Positions 1 through 7,844 of a stretch of DNA of 32,994 nt are shown here, in pieces (within the stretch, counting starts at the first letter, position 1; each line of letters begins with the position of its first letter). Below the pieces are notes generated by a model. The model had not been told where the DNA came from. It ran no database searches and saw only the letters and a program-made list of their open reading frames with translations. Location of the stretch: the NCBI GenBank assembly GCA_016197185.1, contig JACPWH010000060.1, forward strand, positions 1-32,994, in the 5' to 3' direction. A program made the translations under genes and the position numbers. Origin of the DNA: Ignavibacteriota bacterium (GTDB lineage Bacteria > Bacteroidota > Ignavibacteria > Kapaibacteriales > UBA961).

Positions 1-530
1 GTGGGACGAATTTTAAGATTGAATTGTTCCACAATTTCCTGTTCTTTTTTTTGATATAATTCAATCAAGGCTGTTCGACGCTGCTGGAAACCTTCTTCCT
101 CGAATAGTTGGGGTATTCTTCTCCGAAGAAAACTAATTGCGTCATCCATTGCTTTGGCAAACAATTTTCCATGTCCGGCTGGAAATCGCAACAATTTAGG
201 ATTATCAGGGTTTGTAAAATTCTGTACATAACAGAAATCAAAAACTACAGGACCGGAGGTAGCTACTTCATCCAATATTTTTTTAACAGTTGTTAACCGA
301 CCTGTGCCGGAAACTCCCGATACAAAAACATTGTAACCGTGAGAAAAAAGTTGAGCACCAAGATGTATAGCCTCAATTGCCCGTTCTTGACCTACGATTC
401 CTTTAATCGGAGTAATTTCTTGCGTCGTTTCAAATTTAAAACTTTCAGGTTGACAGTGCCATCGAAGTTCTTTTGCAGTAAGTTCCGTTCGTATGTTAGC
501 AGGAGTAAAGGTGGTTGAATTTTGTGCCAT
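1..530 (-). CDS. Lon-like AAA ATP-dependent protease, N-terminal part (cut by window edge)
   Basis: The reading frame is open from ATG at 530 to the window edge, giving about 176 residues of a longer protein. Residues 43-65 (GIVGQERAIEAIHLG and following) and a P-loop-like GVSGTGRLT at 72-80 are typical of the AAA_32 Lon-related proteases (E. coli YcbZ/LonH relatives). These carry an AAA module followed by a Ser-Lys Lon protease domain. The usual P-loop Lys is Arg here, which I recall as normal for this family. The catalytic protease half lies outside the window, so proteolytic activity is inferred only. The start has no good Shine-Dalgarno, which is common in Bacteroidota. The gene is divergent from the VWA gene, with about 175 bp of AT-rich DNA between them. 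Confidence 0.85.
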   Translation of the reverse strand, partial: MAQNSTTFTPANIRTELTAKELRWHCQPESFKFETTQEITPIKGIVGQERAIEAIHLGAQLFSHGYNVFVSGVSGTGRLTTVKKILDEVATSGPVVFDFCYVQNFTNPDNPKLLRFPAGHGKLFAKAMDDAISFLRRRIPQLFEEEGFQQRRTALIELYQKKEQEIVEQFNLKIRP

Positions 531-705
531 AGAGAGGATAAATTCTTAATTTTTAGCAAATTGTTCTTATATTACGGAATATAATATTACGAAGTTACTA
601 CCTTCACGTTAGAACAGCAAGTTTATTTTCGCAGCATTCGTCCTAAAATTCAACATTGACCTGTTCGTCGTTGCAGCGAATATTTTTTACACTTTAAGAT
701 TATTG

Positions 706-1770
706 ATGAATTCTTACTCACTTGGCATTAGCGGATCATGGATTGCTGTTACCGGTATTATAATAGCTGCAATCGCATTCGCTGTTTATTGCTATCGAAG
801 CACCGTTCCACCAATTTCATCCGGTAAAAAATCAATTCTTATAACTCTTCGTTCATTTGCACTTGCACTTTTTATTCTTGCGCTGTTCGAGCCGATTCTT
901 TCATTTGTGAAGTCTGGTATCGACAGTCCGAAGATTGCATTGCTACTCGATAATTCTCAATCTATGACAATTACGGATAAGAGCGGAAATCGAAAGGACG
1001 GATTCCACTCTGCTCTTGATAATTCTAAAGTTCTATCACTTGGGGATGAAGTTCGAATTGCTTCTTTTCAAGAAGAAATGAGTGCAATAGACCGCGAACG
1101 AATCGACTCAATGAAATTCGACGGACAACTAACAGATATTTCCAGAGCAATTCGTTGGACTGCTGAACAATCAGAAAATGCAAATCTCCGATCCGCACTG
1201 ATGATAACCGACGGAGCATTTAATGCAGGGGCAAACCCTCTTTATGACGCTGAATTACTTGGTAAACCATTGTATATAATAGGTATTGGAGACTCAACCG
1301 AACCAAAAGATATTGCTATTCAAACAATCATTACAAACGACCTTACCTATCTTGAATCGTCTGTCCCCATAAATGTAAATATCAAAGCAAACGGATTTTC
1401 CGACGATATTGCAATTGCAACTAAACTAATACTTTCTGATAACGGTACTCCTATTGCAGAGCAATCTCTTATCCTCCGTAAAGATCAACAGGCATACTCG
1501 GCAGTATTTGATTATCATCCCAAAACCGAAGGCATCCACAAACTCACTGCTTCTATTTCCCCACGCGAAGGTGAATTAACCACAAAGAATAATTCTCTCT
1601 CAGAATTCATTACCGTACTCAAACAGAAACGTCGTATTGCATTATTCGCCGGTGCGCCAAGTTCAGATGTTTCCTTTATTCGGACTATTCTCTCCCCATC
1701 AGTTCAACAAGTGTTGCATCACTCCAACTTATCGCACAGGAATGCGAACGTGGTAAACCTATTTTATTAG
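706..1770 (+). CDS. von Willebrand factor A domain membrane protein, N-terminal part (frameshifted)
   Basis: Two hydrophobic segments (about residues 10-30 and 47-68) precede a VWA domain. The MIDAS metal-site residues are visible: D82-x-S84-x-S86 in LLDNSQSM, T143 in LTDIS, and D169 in MITDGAF. Beta-sandwich-like sequence follows to about residue 310. This layout (two N-terminal helices, VWA, long periplasmic part, final helix) is known for large Bacteroidota/Chlorobi VWA proteins of unknown function. A TTG lies just before the ATG at 706; I chose the ATG. The frame stops at 1770 while the protein clearly continues in another frame, so this is the front of one gene of about 689 codons covering 706-2774. 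Identity as a VWA protein is firm; its role is unknown. Confidence 0.8.
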   Translation: MNSYSLGISGSWIAVTGIIIAAIAFAVYCYRSTVPPISSGKKSILITLRSFALALFILALFEPILSFVKSGIDSPKIALLLDNSQSMTITDKSGNRKDGFHSALDNSKVLSLGDEVRIASFQEEMSAIDRERIDSMKFDGQLTDISRAIRWTAEQSENANLRSALMITDGAFNAGANPLYDAELLGKPLYIIGIGDSTEPKDIAIQTIITNDLTYLESSVPINVNIKANGFSDDIAIATKLILSDNGTPIAEQSLILRKDQQAYSAVFDYHPKTEGIHKLTASISPREGELTTKNNSLSEFITVLKQKRRIALFAGAPSSDVSFIRTILSPSVQQVLHHSNLSHRNANVVNLFY

Positions 1771-1808
1771 TAGCATCACTCCAGACAGATTATACCAAAC
1801 TTAAACAA

Positions 1809-2774
1809 TTGGAGCAATATCTTCCTTTTACAATTATTTCATCACGCCCACAGGAGTTTATGGTTTTTGCTGACGTCCAGACAAAATCACTATCAAATCC
1901 AATTTTGAAAATCAAGGGTATGGACGAAGATGTTTCAATATGGAATCAACTCCCACCGATTTTCCGAACAGAAACGTTTGTAAGGATTAAACCTGAATCG
2001 GAGGTTTTGGCTACCATCAAAGTGAATACAACATCTCTAAATGAATCTCTGATTTCTTCACGTGAATTCCAGGGTAAAAAATCAATAGCTATACTTGGGT
2101 ATGGATTATATCGTTGGAAATTGCTTGGAGAAGCTGCAGAAATTTCCAAAGGACGAAGTGATGCACCGGATGTTCTCACTACTTTCTTTCAAAATTCATC
2201 ACGCTGGCTGACAACTACCGACAATCAAAAAACAGTTCGGATTAAATCCACCAAAAAACTCTATGCAAGCGGTGAAAAAATTGAATTCATCGGTCAGATA
2301 TATGACCAAACCCTTGCACCGATTGACAATGCTGATGTTATAGTGAAAATATCCGGCGGTAAAACAACACGTGAGGTGCATCTTACTCCACTTACCAATG
2401 GTCGCTATAGTGGACAAGTGGAAGGTCTTGCTGAAGGTGACTACGCGTTTTCAGGTACAGTTTCTGTAGCACAGAAACCGTATGGTACAGATAACGGAAG
2501 ATTCAGTGTTGGTGATATCGCCCTTGAATTTCAAAATGTGAGGATGAACTCAGAACTTTTGCGTCAGATTGCTGAACGTACAGGCGGTAAATTCTACACA
2601 CCGGCAACAGCATCAGAGTTCTTAGAGGACTTAAAAAAGCAACCGACATTTTCCCCAAGAACGATTACCCAAAAATCTGAATTTGCATTGTGGAATTTGC
2701 CATGGCTTCTTGCAGCAGGTTTGCTTTGTTTTGCTATGGAGTGGTTTATTCGGAAAAGGTCGGGGATGGTGTAG
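1809..2774 (+). CDS. von Willebrand factor A membrane protein, C-terminal part (frameshifted)
   Basis: This is the continuation of the preceding gene in the -1 frame. The frame is already open upstream, and protein-like sequence (VASLQLIAQECERGKPILLV) begins near 1716, so 1809 (a TTG) is only a nominal start. The visible content is a glutamine-amidotransferase-like region (LGYGLYRWKLLGEA, near 2092-2133), an Ig-like or carboxypeptidase-regulatory-like segment (YASGEKIEFIGQIYD onward), and a C-terminal membrane helix (ALWNLPWLLAAGLLCFAMEW) with a short basic tail. That C-terminal anchor matches full-length members of the VWA family. The gene ends just before a block of palindromic repeats. Confidence 0.75.
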   Translation: MEQYLPFTIISSRPQEFMVFADVQTKSLSNPILKIKGMDEDVSIWNQLPPIFRTETFVRIKPESEVLATIKVNTTSLNESLISSREFQGKKSIAILGYGLYRWKLLGEAAEISKGRSDAPDVLTTFFQNSSRWLTTTDNQKTVRIKSTKKLYASGEKIEFIGQIYDQTLAPIDNADVIVKISGGKTTREVHLTPLTNGRYSGQVEGLAEGDYAFSGTVSVAQKPYGTDNGRFSVGDIALEFQNVRMNSELLRQIAERTGGKFYTPATASEFLEDLKKQPTFSPRTITQKSEFALWNLPWLLAAGLLCFAMEWFIRKRSGMV

Positions 2775-2786
2775 TATTCCAAAGAG

Positions 2787-2838
2787 TTTGTTCCGAAACT
2801 TTGTTCCGAAATTACTATTAATAGTTTCGGAACAAAGT
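2787..2838. repeat. palindrome, TTTGTTCCG version
   Basis: CTTTGTTCCGAAA at 2800-2812 pairs with TTTCGGAACAAAG at 2825-2837 around an AT-rich centre (ACTATTAATAGT, itself palindromic). A further half-copy, TTTGTTCCGAAAC, precedes it at 2787. It has the same architecture as the TTTGTCTCG palindromes elsewhere in the window but a different, compensated stem. Confidence 0.8.
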
Positions 2839-2890
2839 AAAGCTCCGGTAGGAGCAAAAATAGCAATAGTAACCGGATACCACAGATTCA

Positions 2891-3057
2891 TAAAGTTCCG
2901 TATGAGTGACATAGTAATAATAAGACAACCCACAAATCGATAAAGCTCCGTAGGAGTGACATAATAATAGAGACGCAAAGAATATATCGCTCCTATGGAG
3001 CTTTATCGTTTCTTGGGTTTGCATTACTATTGAGATTTATCCCCTACGGGGAAATTG
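2891..3057. repeat. stem-loop repeat units, direct and inverted
   Basis: Two direct copies of TAAAGYTCCGTAKGAGTGAC followed by ATARTAATA start at 2891 and 2941. The segment 2984-3008 (ATCGCTCCTATGGAGCTTTA) is an inverted copy that can pair with 2938-2962. The stretch from about 2987 to 3057, including the CCCCTACGGGG unit, is the reverse complement of a segment at 16316-16390 with few differences, so a composite element of about 70 bp is present at both sites. Confidence 0.8.
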
Positions 3058-3064
3058 AAAATAC

Positions 3065-3124
3065 TTTGTCTCGAAATTATGTCTCGAAACTATATATAGT
3101 AATTACGAGACAAAGTTTCGGAAC
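3065..3124. repeat. palindrome, TTTGTCTCG version with hybrid end
   Basis: TTTGTCTCGAAATTATGTCT begins at 3065, followed by an ACTATATATAGT core and GAGACAAAG, giving a hairpin. It runs straight into TTTCGGAACAA, the end of the other (TTCCG) version, so this copy looks like a hybrid or two overlapping copies. Confidence 0.75.
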
Positions 3125-3145
3125 AATAGACACATCTCAAATCCC

Positions 3146-4255
3146 TTACTGATTCCAATCAAAAAATATCACACCATTTGGATTAACCCCAACAGGAAAC
3201 TTCCTCTCCTGTTTCCATTCATTCTGTGGATTTAGAATCAGCAATTCTCCATTCGTTACGTACCCCTTTGCATTACATATCCATACTGTTCCGTCGTAAG
3301 GACACACATTTACACCATACCAATATTCATTAATCGCAGATTTTGCCACGAGTTTTGGTTGATGATTACCTTCGGCAGGCAAAATATACAAACCGTCATT
3401 ATTCAGAAAAAGAAGTGTATCGCCTGTTAATGAAAGATTGAAATTCTTGGCAATTTTCATTCTCCACCTGCGAAGTTCACTAAAGGTGACTGCATCATAT
3501 TCAACAATTCCTCCGAGTGAATCATCTTTCATGAATTGTGGTAAGTGAGTATAAAGAGCATAGAATTTTGATTTGGAGGGATGTATTCGAAGAGATTGTA
3601 CATCAGGTCCTGCAGGGATAACTGCAATTTCTGTATTTGAGAAAATATCAATTACAGAAATATTATGTGCTTTGATTTCCGGGTGTTCGTAGGCGTAGTC
3701 ACCGAATCCAGAATTTGCAGTAAAAACATATTTGTCCGTAGCTATAATTCCTTCCGGAGCATAACCTACAGCGATATTATCAGCTATTATTTCAAACGTT
3801 GCAGGATTAAACCGAGTAAGTGAATTCGTATGGAAGTCGGTAATAAACCCAATTGTATCATTGACAATTGTTATTTCCCTTGCTGCTCTGTTAGTACCGG
3901 GAAGAGTAATTCTGTTTATCCATTTTCCGGTTGAGATTCGAAATATTTCAACTGTTCCGCTTGTAGTAACAGCTACAAACGCAGTATCTCCTTTATTAAT
4001 AAAATCATTAGCAACATCACCCAGATGAAGGTTCGGGTTAGCGGCAGTAAAATAGTCTTGAACTGTAAGTGAGGAACTGCTTGAAAAACTATACCGATAT
4101 AGTGACGCATTATTATTGCCTCGAAGTCCCTCGCAAAGAATATAGGCACCTTTTCCAGTTGGAGTCAGATTAGTGTTATTTGCAGGCTGATTTGGCGTTG
4201 AAACGCACCCGTACAGGCACACAACATTTATAATTATCAATAAATTACGAAACAT
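3146..4255 (-). CDS. beta-propeller (YncE/BtuG-like) surface lipoprotein
   Basis: The 369-residue protein starts with a lipoprotein signal peptide (lipobox LYGC, Cys17). Repeated blade-like motifs follow: ITIVNDTIGFITDFHTNSLT, FTANSGFGDY, and VCPYDGTVWICNAKGYV near the C-terminus. They suit a seven-bladed YncE/DUF5074-type propeller. In Bacteroides, BtuG surface lipoproteins of this fold capture vitamin B12 for the BtuB receptor. I infer a similar ligand-capture role here, mainly from the neighbours. It lies 7 bp downstream of the secreted protein gene at 4263-5177 in the same operon. No TonB receptor is next to it, so the substrate is uncertain. Confidence 0.6.
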   Translation of the reverse strand: MFRNLLIIINVVCLYGCVSTPNQPANNTNLTPTGKGAYILCEGLRGNNNASLYRYSFSSSSSLTVQDYFTAANPNLHLGDVANDFINKGDTAFVAVTTSGTVEIFRISTGKWINRITLPGTNRAAREITIVNDTIGFITDFHTNSLTRFNPATFEIIADNIAVGYAPEGIIATDKYVFTANSGFGDYAYEHPEIKAHNISVIDIFSNTEIAVIPAGPDVQSLRIHPSKSKFYALYTHLPQFMKDDSLGGIVEYDAVTFSELRRWRMKIAKNFNLSLTGDTLLFLNNDGLYILPAEGNHQPKLVAKSAINEYWYGVNVCPYDGTVWICNAKGYVTNGELLILNPQNEWKQERKFPVGVNPNGVIFFDWNQ

Positions 4256-4262
4256 AATTAAA

Positions 4263-5177
4263 CTATTTAAGAAAGGTAATTGTTTTTAAATATCTGTTAT
4301 CGGATGAAGTTACGACAAGACCATATATTCCGTTAGTAATAGTTTCAAACGGTATTTCTGAATTTTTAGCTGGTTTTTCAATATACGATACCTTGCGCCC
4401 GTCTATTGTATATACTGAATAAACACTTTCAGTTTCGGAATTGATTTTAATACCCTTTTCTCCTATTGAAATGGATATTGGGTCTAACTCTTCAAGATGC
4501 AACCCGACTATAGCATCAAGGTCGAATCCTGTTGTTACCGGATCATAAAGAGGATGCTTACGATTGAGAAGGAGTGAGGCTATATCAGTAATCTTAATAA
4601 AACGAACAGAGTCCATACCTATATCTGAAAGGTCGAAACTATCTCCCCCACTTTCAAGCGGGTTGAATGGGTTTTTATCTCCATTTGTAGGTGTAATACC
4701 TGCACATCCAACAAATGTAAGGGGGTCATATACGAAATCAATATATGTTATACCGTCTTTGCTTACTGAAACCCTTCCGGGTTCTATGAACATTTGAGGA
4801 AATTCGGGTGCATAAAAAGCATTTTCGAAGATTGTAAAATCCTTGCCCGGTAAATCACGCAGGATTTTATTATGAAAACCGAGAATTATTTCACCTCCAA
4901 ATCCAAGAGAACATATTTGATCAGGACTTGCCTGTGGTATTTGGAATCTTGCTGAGGTATCAGGCAAGCCAAATATATTCTTAGGAAAATATTCTGATGA
5001 TTGACCCGAATTTTGCCCGGTTCCCGGTTTGAACAGAATTACTTCATCTGCTCCCGATGCAGTAGTTTTTTGAGCGGAAACTGTAGATGAAATTAGAATT
5101 AATCCCAATAAAAATACGCAACTCTTATATAAAAAAAACGTATTTTTGCACAATAACAACGTATTTGTATTACTCAT
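4263..5177 (-). CDS. secreted surface protein with a probable T9SS C-terminal sorting domain
   Basis: The 304-residue protein has a signal peptide ending near residue 35 (STVSAQ). A central domain of about 190 residues carries LGFGGEIILGF and DFTIFENAF. I associate these with cell-surface proteins found beside propeller lipoproteins in Bacteroidota B12-type loci. The last 70 or so residues (VYTIDGRKVSY, TNGIYGLVV, LKTITFLK) look like a type A T9SS sorting domain, so export across the outer membrane is expected. The signal peptide start is unusually long; no later ATG is available. Its start codon lies only 18 bp from the divergent gene at 5196, so any promoter must overlap that gene. Ligand unknown. 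Confidence 0.6.
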   Translation of the reverse strand: MSNTNTLLLCKNTFFLYKSCVFLLGLILISSTVSAQKTTASGADEVILFKPGTGQNSGQSSEYFPKNIFGLPDTSARFQIPQASPDQICSLGFGGEIILGFHNKILRDLPGKDFTIFENAFYAPEFPQMFIEPGRVSVSKDGITYIDFVYDPLTFVGCAGITPTNGDKNPFNPLESGGDSFDLSDIGMDSVRFIKITDIASLLLNRKHPLYDPVTTGFDLDAIVGLHLEELDPISISIGEKGIKINSETESVYSVYTIDGRKVSYIEKPAKNSEIPFETITNGIYGLVVTSSDNRYLKTITFLK

Positions 5178-5195
5178 AATATCTTTGGAATTTAG

Positions 5196-5744
5196 ATGAA
5201 ATCACTTATTAATCCTCGTTTTGCAGCCGTCAGCGGTTTGATACTGTTGGCTGCACTATCACGACTATTGCCCCATCCGCCTAATTTTGCTCCTATTACT
5301 GCAATGGCTCTTTTTGGAGGTGCATATATTTCCGACAAACGTCTTGCTTTTGTAGTACCTCTGATTGCGATGCTTATCAGTGATTTGTTCCTTGGTTTCC
5401 ATTCTACTCAACTTGTAGTTTATGCTTGCTTTATGTTGATAACCTTTATCGGATTCCGCTTGAAGGATAATAAATCGGTCGGTAGGGTTGCAACAGCAAC
5501 TATAATAGGTTCAATCCTCTTTTTTGTTCTTACAAATTTTGCAGTTTGGGCTTTCAGTTCATATTACCCTACTACAACAGCCGGACTGATCGAATGCTTC
5601 ACTGCAGCAATTCCATTTTACGACCGTTCAATTTTCAGCAGCATGATGCTCAATACATTTTTGGGTGATGCCTTCTTCACAACGATATTTTTTGGTGCTT
5701 TTGTTCTTGCAGAACAAAAAATTCCGCTCAAAGTTAGAAAGTAA
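5196..5744 (+). CDS. small integral membrane protein, DUF6580 / ECF S-component-like
   Basis: The 182-residue protein has about five membrane helices. The N-terminal LSRLLPHPPNFAPITAMALF with GGAYISDKR, followed by LISDLFLGFHSTQ, is typical of the DUF6580 family, predicted to be substrate-binding (S) components or similar vitamin/cofactor transporters. No energising ATPases or T component are nearby, so it would need a shared module elsewhere. It is divergent from the two surface-protein genes with an 18-bp gap. A TATCTTTG match to the Bacteroidota -7 element lies at 5180-5187, but I see no matching -33 element. The strong terminator at 5838-5869 follows. Family assignment is moderately sure; a link to cobalamin is inference. 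Confidence 0.6.
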   Translation: MKSLINPRFAAVSGLILLAALSRLLPHPPNFAPITAMALFGGAYISDKRLAFVVPLIAMLISDLFLGFHSTQLVVYACFMLITFIGFRLKDNKSVGRVATATIIGSILFFVLTNFAVWAFSSYYPTTTAGLIECFTAAIPFYDRSIFSSMMLNTFLGDAFFTTIFFGAFVLAEQKIPLKVRK

Positions 5745-5837
5745 TTACAATGTTATGTGTGGTTAAGCAGGAAACATGAATTTAGATTAGAGTGGAACTG
5801 CTTAGATTCTTACTGCAATATAACGCTTTTATAAAAG

Positions 5838-5869
5838 AAAATCCCCTTCTTTGGTGAGAAGGGGATTTT
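5838..5869. terminator. strong bidirectional intrinsic terminator
   Basis: The stem AAAATCCCCTTCT (5838-5850) pairs perfectly with AGAAGGGGATTTT (5857-5869) around a TTGGTG loop, with an A-run on one side and a T-run on the other. It sits between the convergent genes ending at 5744 and 5898, so it can serve both. Confidence 0.92.
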
Positions 5870-5897
5870 TTGATAATCAGCATATAAAAAACAAACA

Positions 5898-6626
5898 TTA
5901 CTCCCCGGAAATATCTTCCCGAAATGTTTCGCCCATTTTCCTCCCTGCCTCTGCTGCTGCTGCTAATAGGACTCCTTTCACTTCTTCGTCGCTCATCGAC
6001 AGAATCTGAACCATATTCACAATTCCACTAACACTCCTACTAATTGGTGAGAACACTCCGGCAGGAGAAATGTTGCTCAACTCAATAGTTTTACTCTCCG
6101 AATTTCCCCAAACTTTTTTGCCTGTACTTCGCTCAATAATCCGAGATGTGACCTCTACATTAGCATATACACCAAATTGGGTAGATGATAATTCGTAGTG
6201 TTCCAACAATGTTTCTACTATAAATTCGGGATTAGCTTGAATGGAATTGACAGGTCTCACTGACGCATACCGTTCCAAAATCTGCTCAAACCCACTTGCA
6301 ACCGACCATGCCAATGAATCGGGACTTACAGATCGTGCAATTTTACTTTCTACTGAAGACGTAGCAATTGTACTTCCAATTGTACCGATTGTATTGATAA
6401 TTTGTCCGAAAGTATGTGAACTATCCTTAACAATCGGCTTTGCTGATATATAACCCAAGCATACAATACCTCTTGCAGCATCAGCCGAAAGTTGGTAATC
6501 TGAATAAACTGATGAATTTCTAAATTTGACACTACTCAATTTATTGAGATGCCCGCATCCGGTTCCGAGAAACGAATAACAAACTAATAATAAGACTGAT
6601 AAATGAGCATATACCTTACATCTCAT
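5898..6626 (-). CDS. hypothetical lipoprotein, last gene of the YtxH operon
   Basis: The 242-residue protein has a lipoprotein-type signal peptide (Cys24 after LGTG). The mature part alternates beta-like segments with a conserved-looking VYANVEVTSRIIERSTGKKV region and an Ala-rich helical tail (VLLAAAAEAGRKMGE). The fold hints at the auxiliary lipoproteins that bind periplasmic partners, but I do not recognise a family. The start overlaps the stop of the upstream gene as ATGA (6623-6626), which indicates translational coupling, so it probably works with the DUF948-like and YtxH proteins. Confidence 0.65.
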   Translation of the reverse strand: MRCKVYAHLSVLLLVCYSFLGTGCGHLNKLSSVKFRNSSVYSDYQLSADAARGIVCLGYISAKPIVKDSSHTFGQIINTIGTIGSTIATSSVESKIARSVSPDSLAWSVASGFEQILERYASVRPVNSIQANPEFIVETLLEHYELSSTQFGVYANVEVTSRIIERSTGKKVWGNSESKTIELSNISPAGVFSPISRSVSGIVNMVQILSMSDEEVKGVLLAAAAEAGRKMGETFREDISGE

Positions 6627-7042
6627 TTGTTTTTTCCTGAAGATAACGATGAGGAAATCGCAGAAAAAGCTTTGGCAACTCCTGAGACAACTGATGCTGC
6701 CTGCATGAGTGGACCTTCTATTTTTCTTTGCAATATCAATTCCAAATCGTTTACTCTTTTGGCAACTGAATTGAAATAGTCGATTCCGGTTTCGAGAGAT
6801 TCAAATTGATTGTCAATACGAATTACAGTATTGCTTGTATGCTCCAATGTGGTATTTGCAGTAGATAGTGTTTTCTCTACATTTGATTCAATCCGATTGA
6901 TAGCTTTCACAGTATCTTCAAGTGATACTACTGCCTTCCGCATAAATACACGTGACTCTTTGAGAGCAATAATCACATAAATACACATTGCAGCAAAACA
7001 GAGCAATGCAATCAATCCGGCTATGGCAAGAAATATTGGCAT
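6623..7042 (-). CDS. DUF948/YtxG-like membrane-anchored coiled-coil protein
   Basis: The 139-residue protein has one N-terminal membrane helix (about residues 4-27, FLAIAGLIALLCFAAMCIYV). A long heptad-like region follows (VEKTLSTANTTLEHTSNTVI, residues about 35-110), then a Ser/Lys-rich end. This matches DUF948 proteins such as Bacillus YtxG, which are often encoded beside ytxH, as here (51 bp downstream). Its role is probably in envelope or general stress and remains undefined. It overlaps the lipoprotein gene by 4 bp. Confidence 0.7.
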   Translation of the reverse strand: MPIFLAIAGLIALLCFAAMCIYVIIALKESRVFMRKAVVSLEDTVKAINRIESNVEKTLSTANTTLEHTSNTVIRIDNQFESLETGIDYFNSVAKRVNDLELILQRKIEGPLMQAASVVSGVAKAFSAISSSLSSGKNK

Positions 7043-7093
7043 AATAGTTTAGAAAGTATAATTAACAATCACTTAATTGGAACAATGTTTTTA

Positions 7094-7534
7094 TTACAGT
7101 TCCGTATCAACATCTGCACTCTGACGAATCTCTGCACGGAAAGCATCTGCCCCTGCTTTAGCTGCATCACGAACTTTATTTACACCTTCTCCCACTTGAT
7201 CTTTAACATTGGCAGCGCGATACTTGGCTTCCTGAATCATTTGCTCTGCATTATGCATCAGGTTCTCAGCTTGAGTTCTTGCACTTGAAACGATTTTATC
7301 AGCTTGCATTTTGCCTTGATTCACCATGTGTTCTGCTTCATCGCGAGCATTAGAAACATAATCCGCAGCTTTGCCGTAAATTTCTCCCGAACGACGGGCA
7401 ATATCTTCGCGCAATTCTTCACCTGATTTAGGTGCTACCAACAGAGCAGTTATCGCACCTACCGCACCACCTATAAGAGCACCTAATAGGAAACCCTTTG
7501 TGTATGAGTTATCATTTCGATTTTCCATTTCCAA
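7094..7534 (-). CDS. YtxH domain stress-type protein
   Basis: The 146-residue protein has one membrane segment with small residues (GFLLGALIGGAVGAITALLV, residues about 14-33), followed directly by APKSGEELREDIARRSGE. That combination is the hallmark of the YtxH (GvpP-like) family. The remainder is an amphipathic, Ala-rich coiled coil. An alternative start lies two codons in (MENRND). First gene of the three-gene group that continues with the DUF948-like and lipoprotein genes. No clear promoter was found in the 100 bp upstream. Confidence 0.85.
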   Translation of the reverse strand: MEMENRNDNSYTKGFLLGALIGGAVGAITALLVAPKSGEELREDIARRSGEIYGKAADYVSNARDEAEHMVNQGKMQADKIVSSARTQAENLMHNAEQMIQEAKYRAANVKDQVGEGVNKVRDAAKAGADAFRAEIRQSADVDTEL

Positions 7535-7634
7535 TCTCCAATATTTAATAATAAAAAAACTTGATTTATGATTTTGAAATCCTGCTTAAAGGATTCTTAC
7601 ATTTATTACTTGAATTTAAGATACTCCATGGTAG

Positions 7635-7829
7635 TCAAACCTGAGATTCTTCATCGGGGATTCCTACCGGATGACGTACAGCCTTAAAAATATCATTTAC
7701 TATAGTAACAGAAGAATATAGAAATCTGCCTGTTTCTAATATTAGCGAAGTGTTTAACCCATCTACTCCGCTCACTGTGACAAGATATATTTTTACCTTT
7801 TTGCCTGAGTTCTCCAATTTGTTGATCAT
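7635..7829 (-). CDS. hypothetical 64-residue protein downstream of kdsC
   Basis: A small open frame starts 15 bp after the kdsC stop on the same strand and uses codons like its neighbours. The product (VKIYLVTVSGVDGLNTSLI, ending RHPVGIPDEESQV) has no signal peptide, membrane helix or motif I recognise. Position suggests co-transcription with kdsC. In many genomes kdsC is followed by lptC, but this is not LptC. It may be a real small protein or a remnant. A weak hairpin (7578-7595) lies beyond it. Confidence 0.45.
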   Translation of the reverse strand: MINKLENSGKKVKIYLVTVSGVDGLNTSLILETGRFLYSSVTIVNDIFKAVRHPVGIPDEESQV

Positions 7830-7844
7830 TCAGAGTTCAAATTT

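Larger units (their letters stand above)
2775..3145. repeat. gene-free block of palindromic repeats between convergent genes
   Basis: No credible gene is present; the open frames here are by-products of repeats. In order it holds a palindrome of the TTTGTTCCG type (2787-2838), two direct stem-loop units about 50 bp apart (2891-2919 and 2941-2969), an inverted copy of the latter (2984-3008), a CCCCTACGGGG unit (about 3032-3057), and a palindrome of the TTTGTCTCG type (3065-3124). The block separates convergent genes, so its hairpins could also stop transcription from both sides. Confidence 0.8.

Noticed and set aside
1680-1720. Programmed -1 ribosomal frameshift in the VWA gene
   Set aside because: I see no X-XXY-YYZ slippery heptamer or strong downstream stem in the overlap; mutation or a sequencing error at the C run is simpler.
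2594-3024. Several overlapping frames across the repeat block after the VWA gene
   Set aside because: They are built from palindromes and stem-loop units or lie antisense to the VWA C-terminus.
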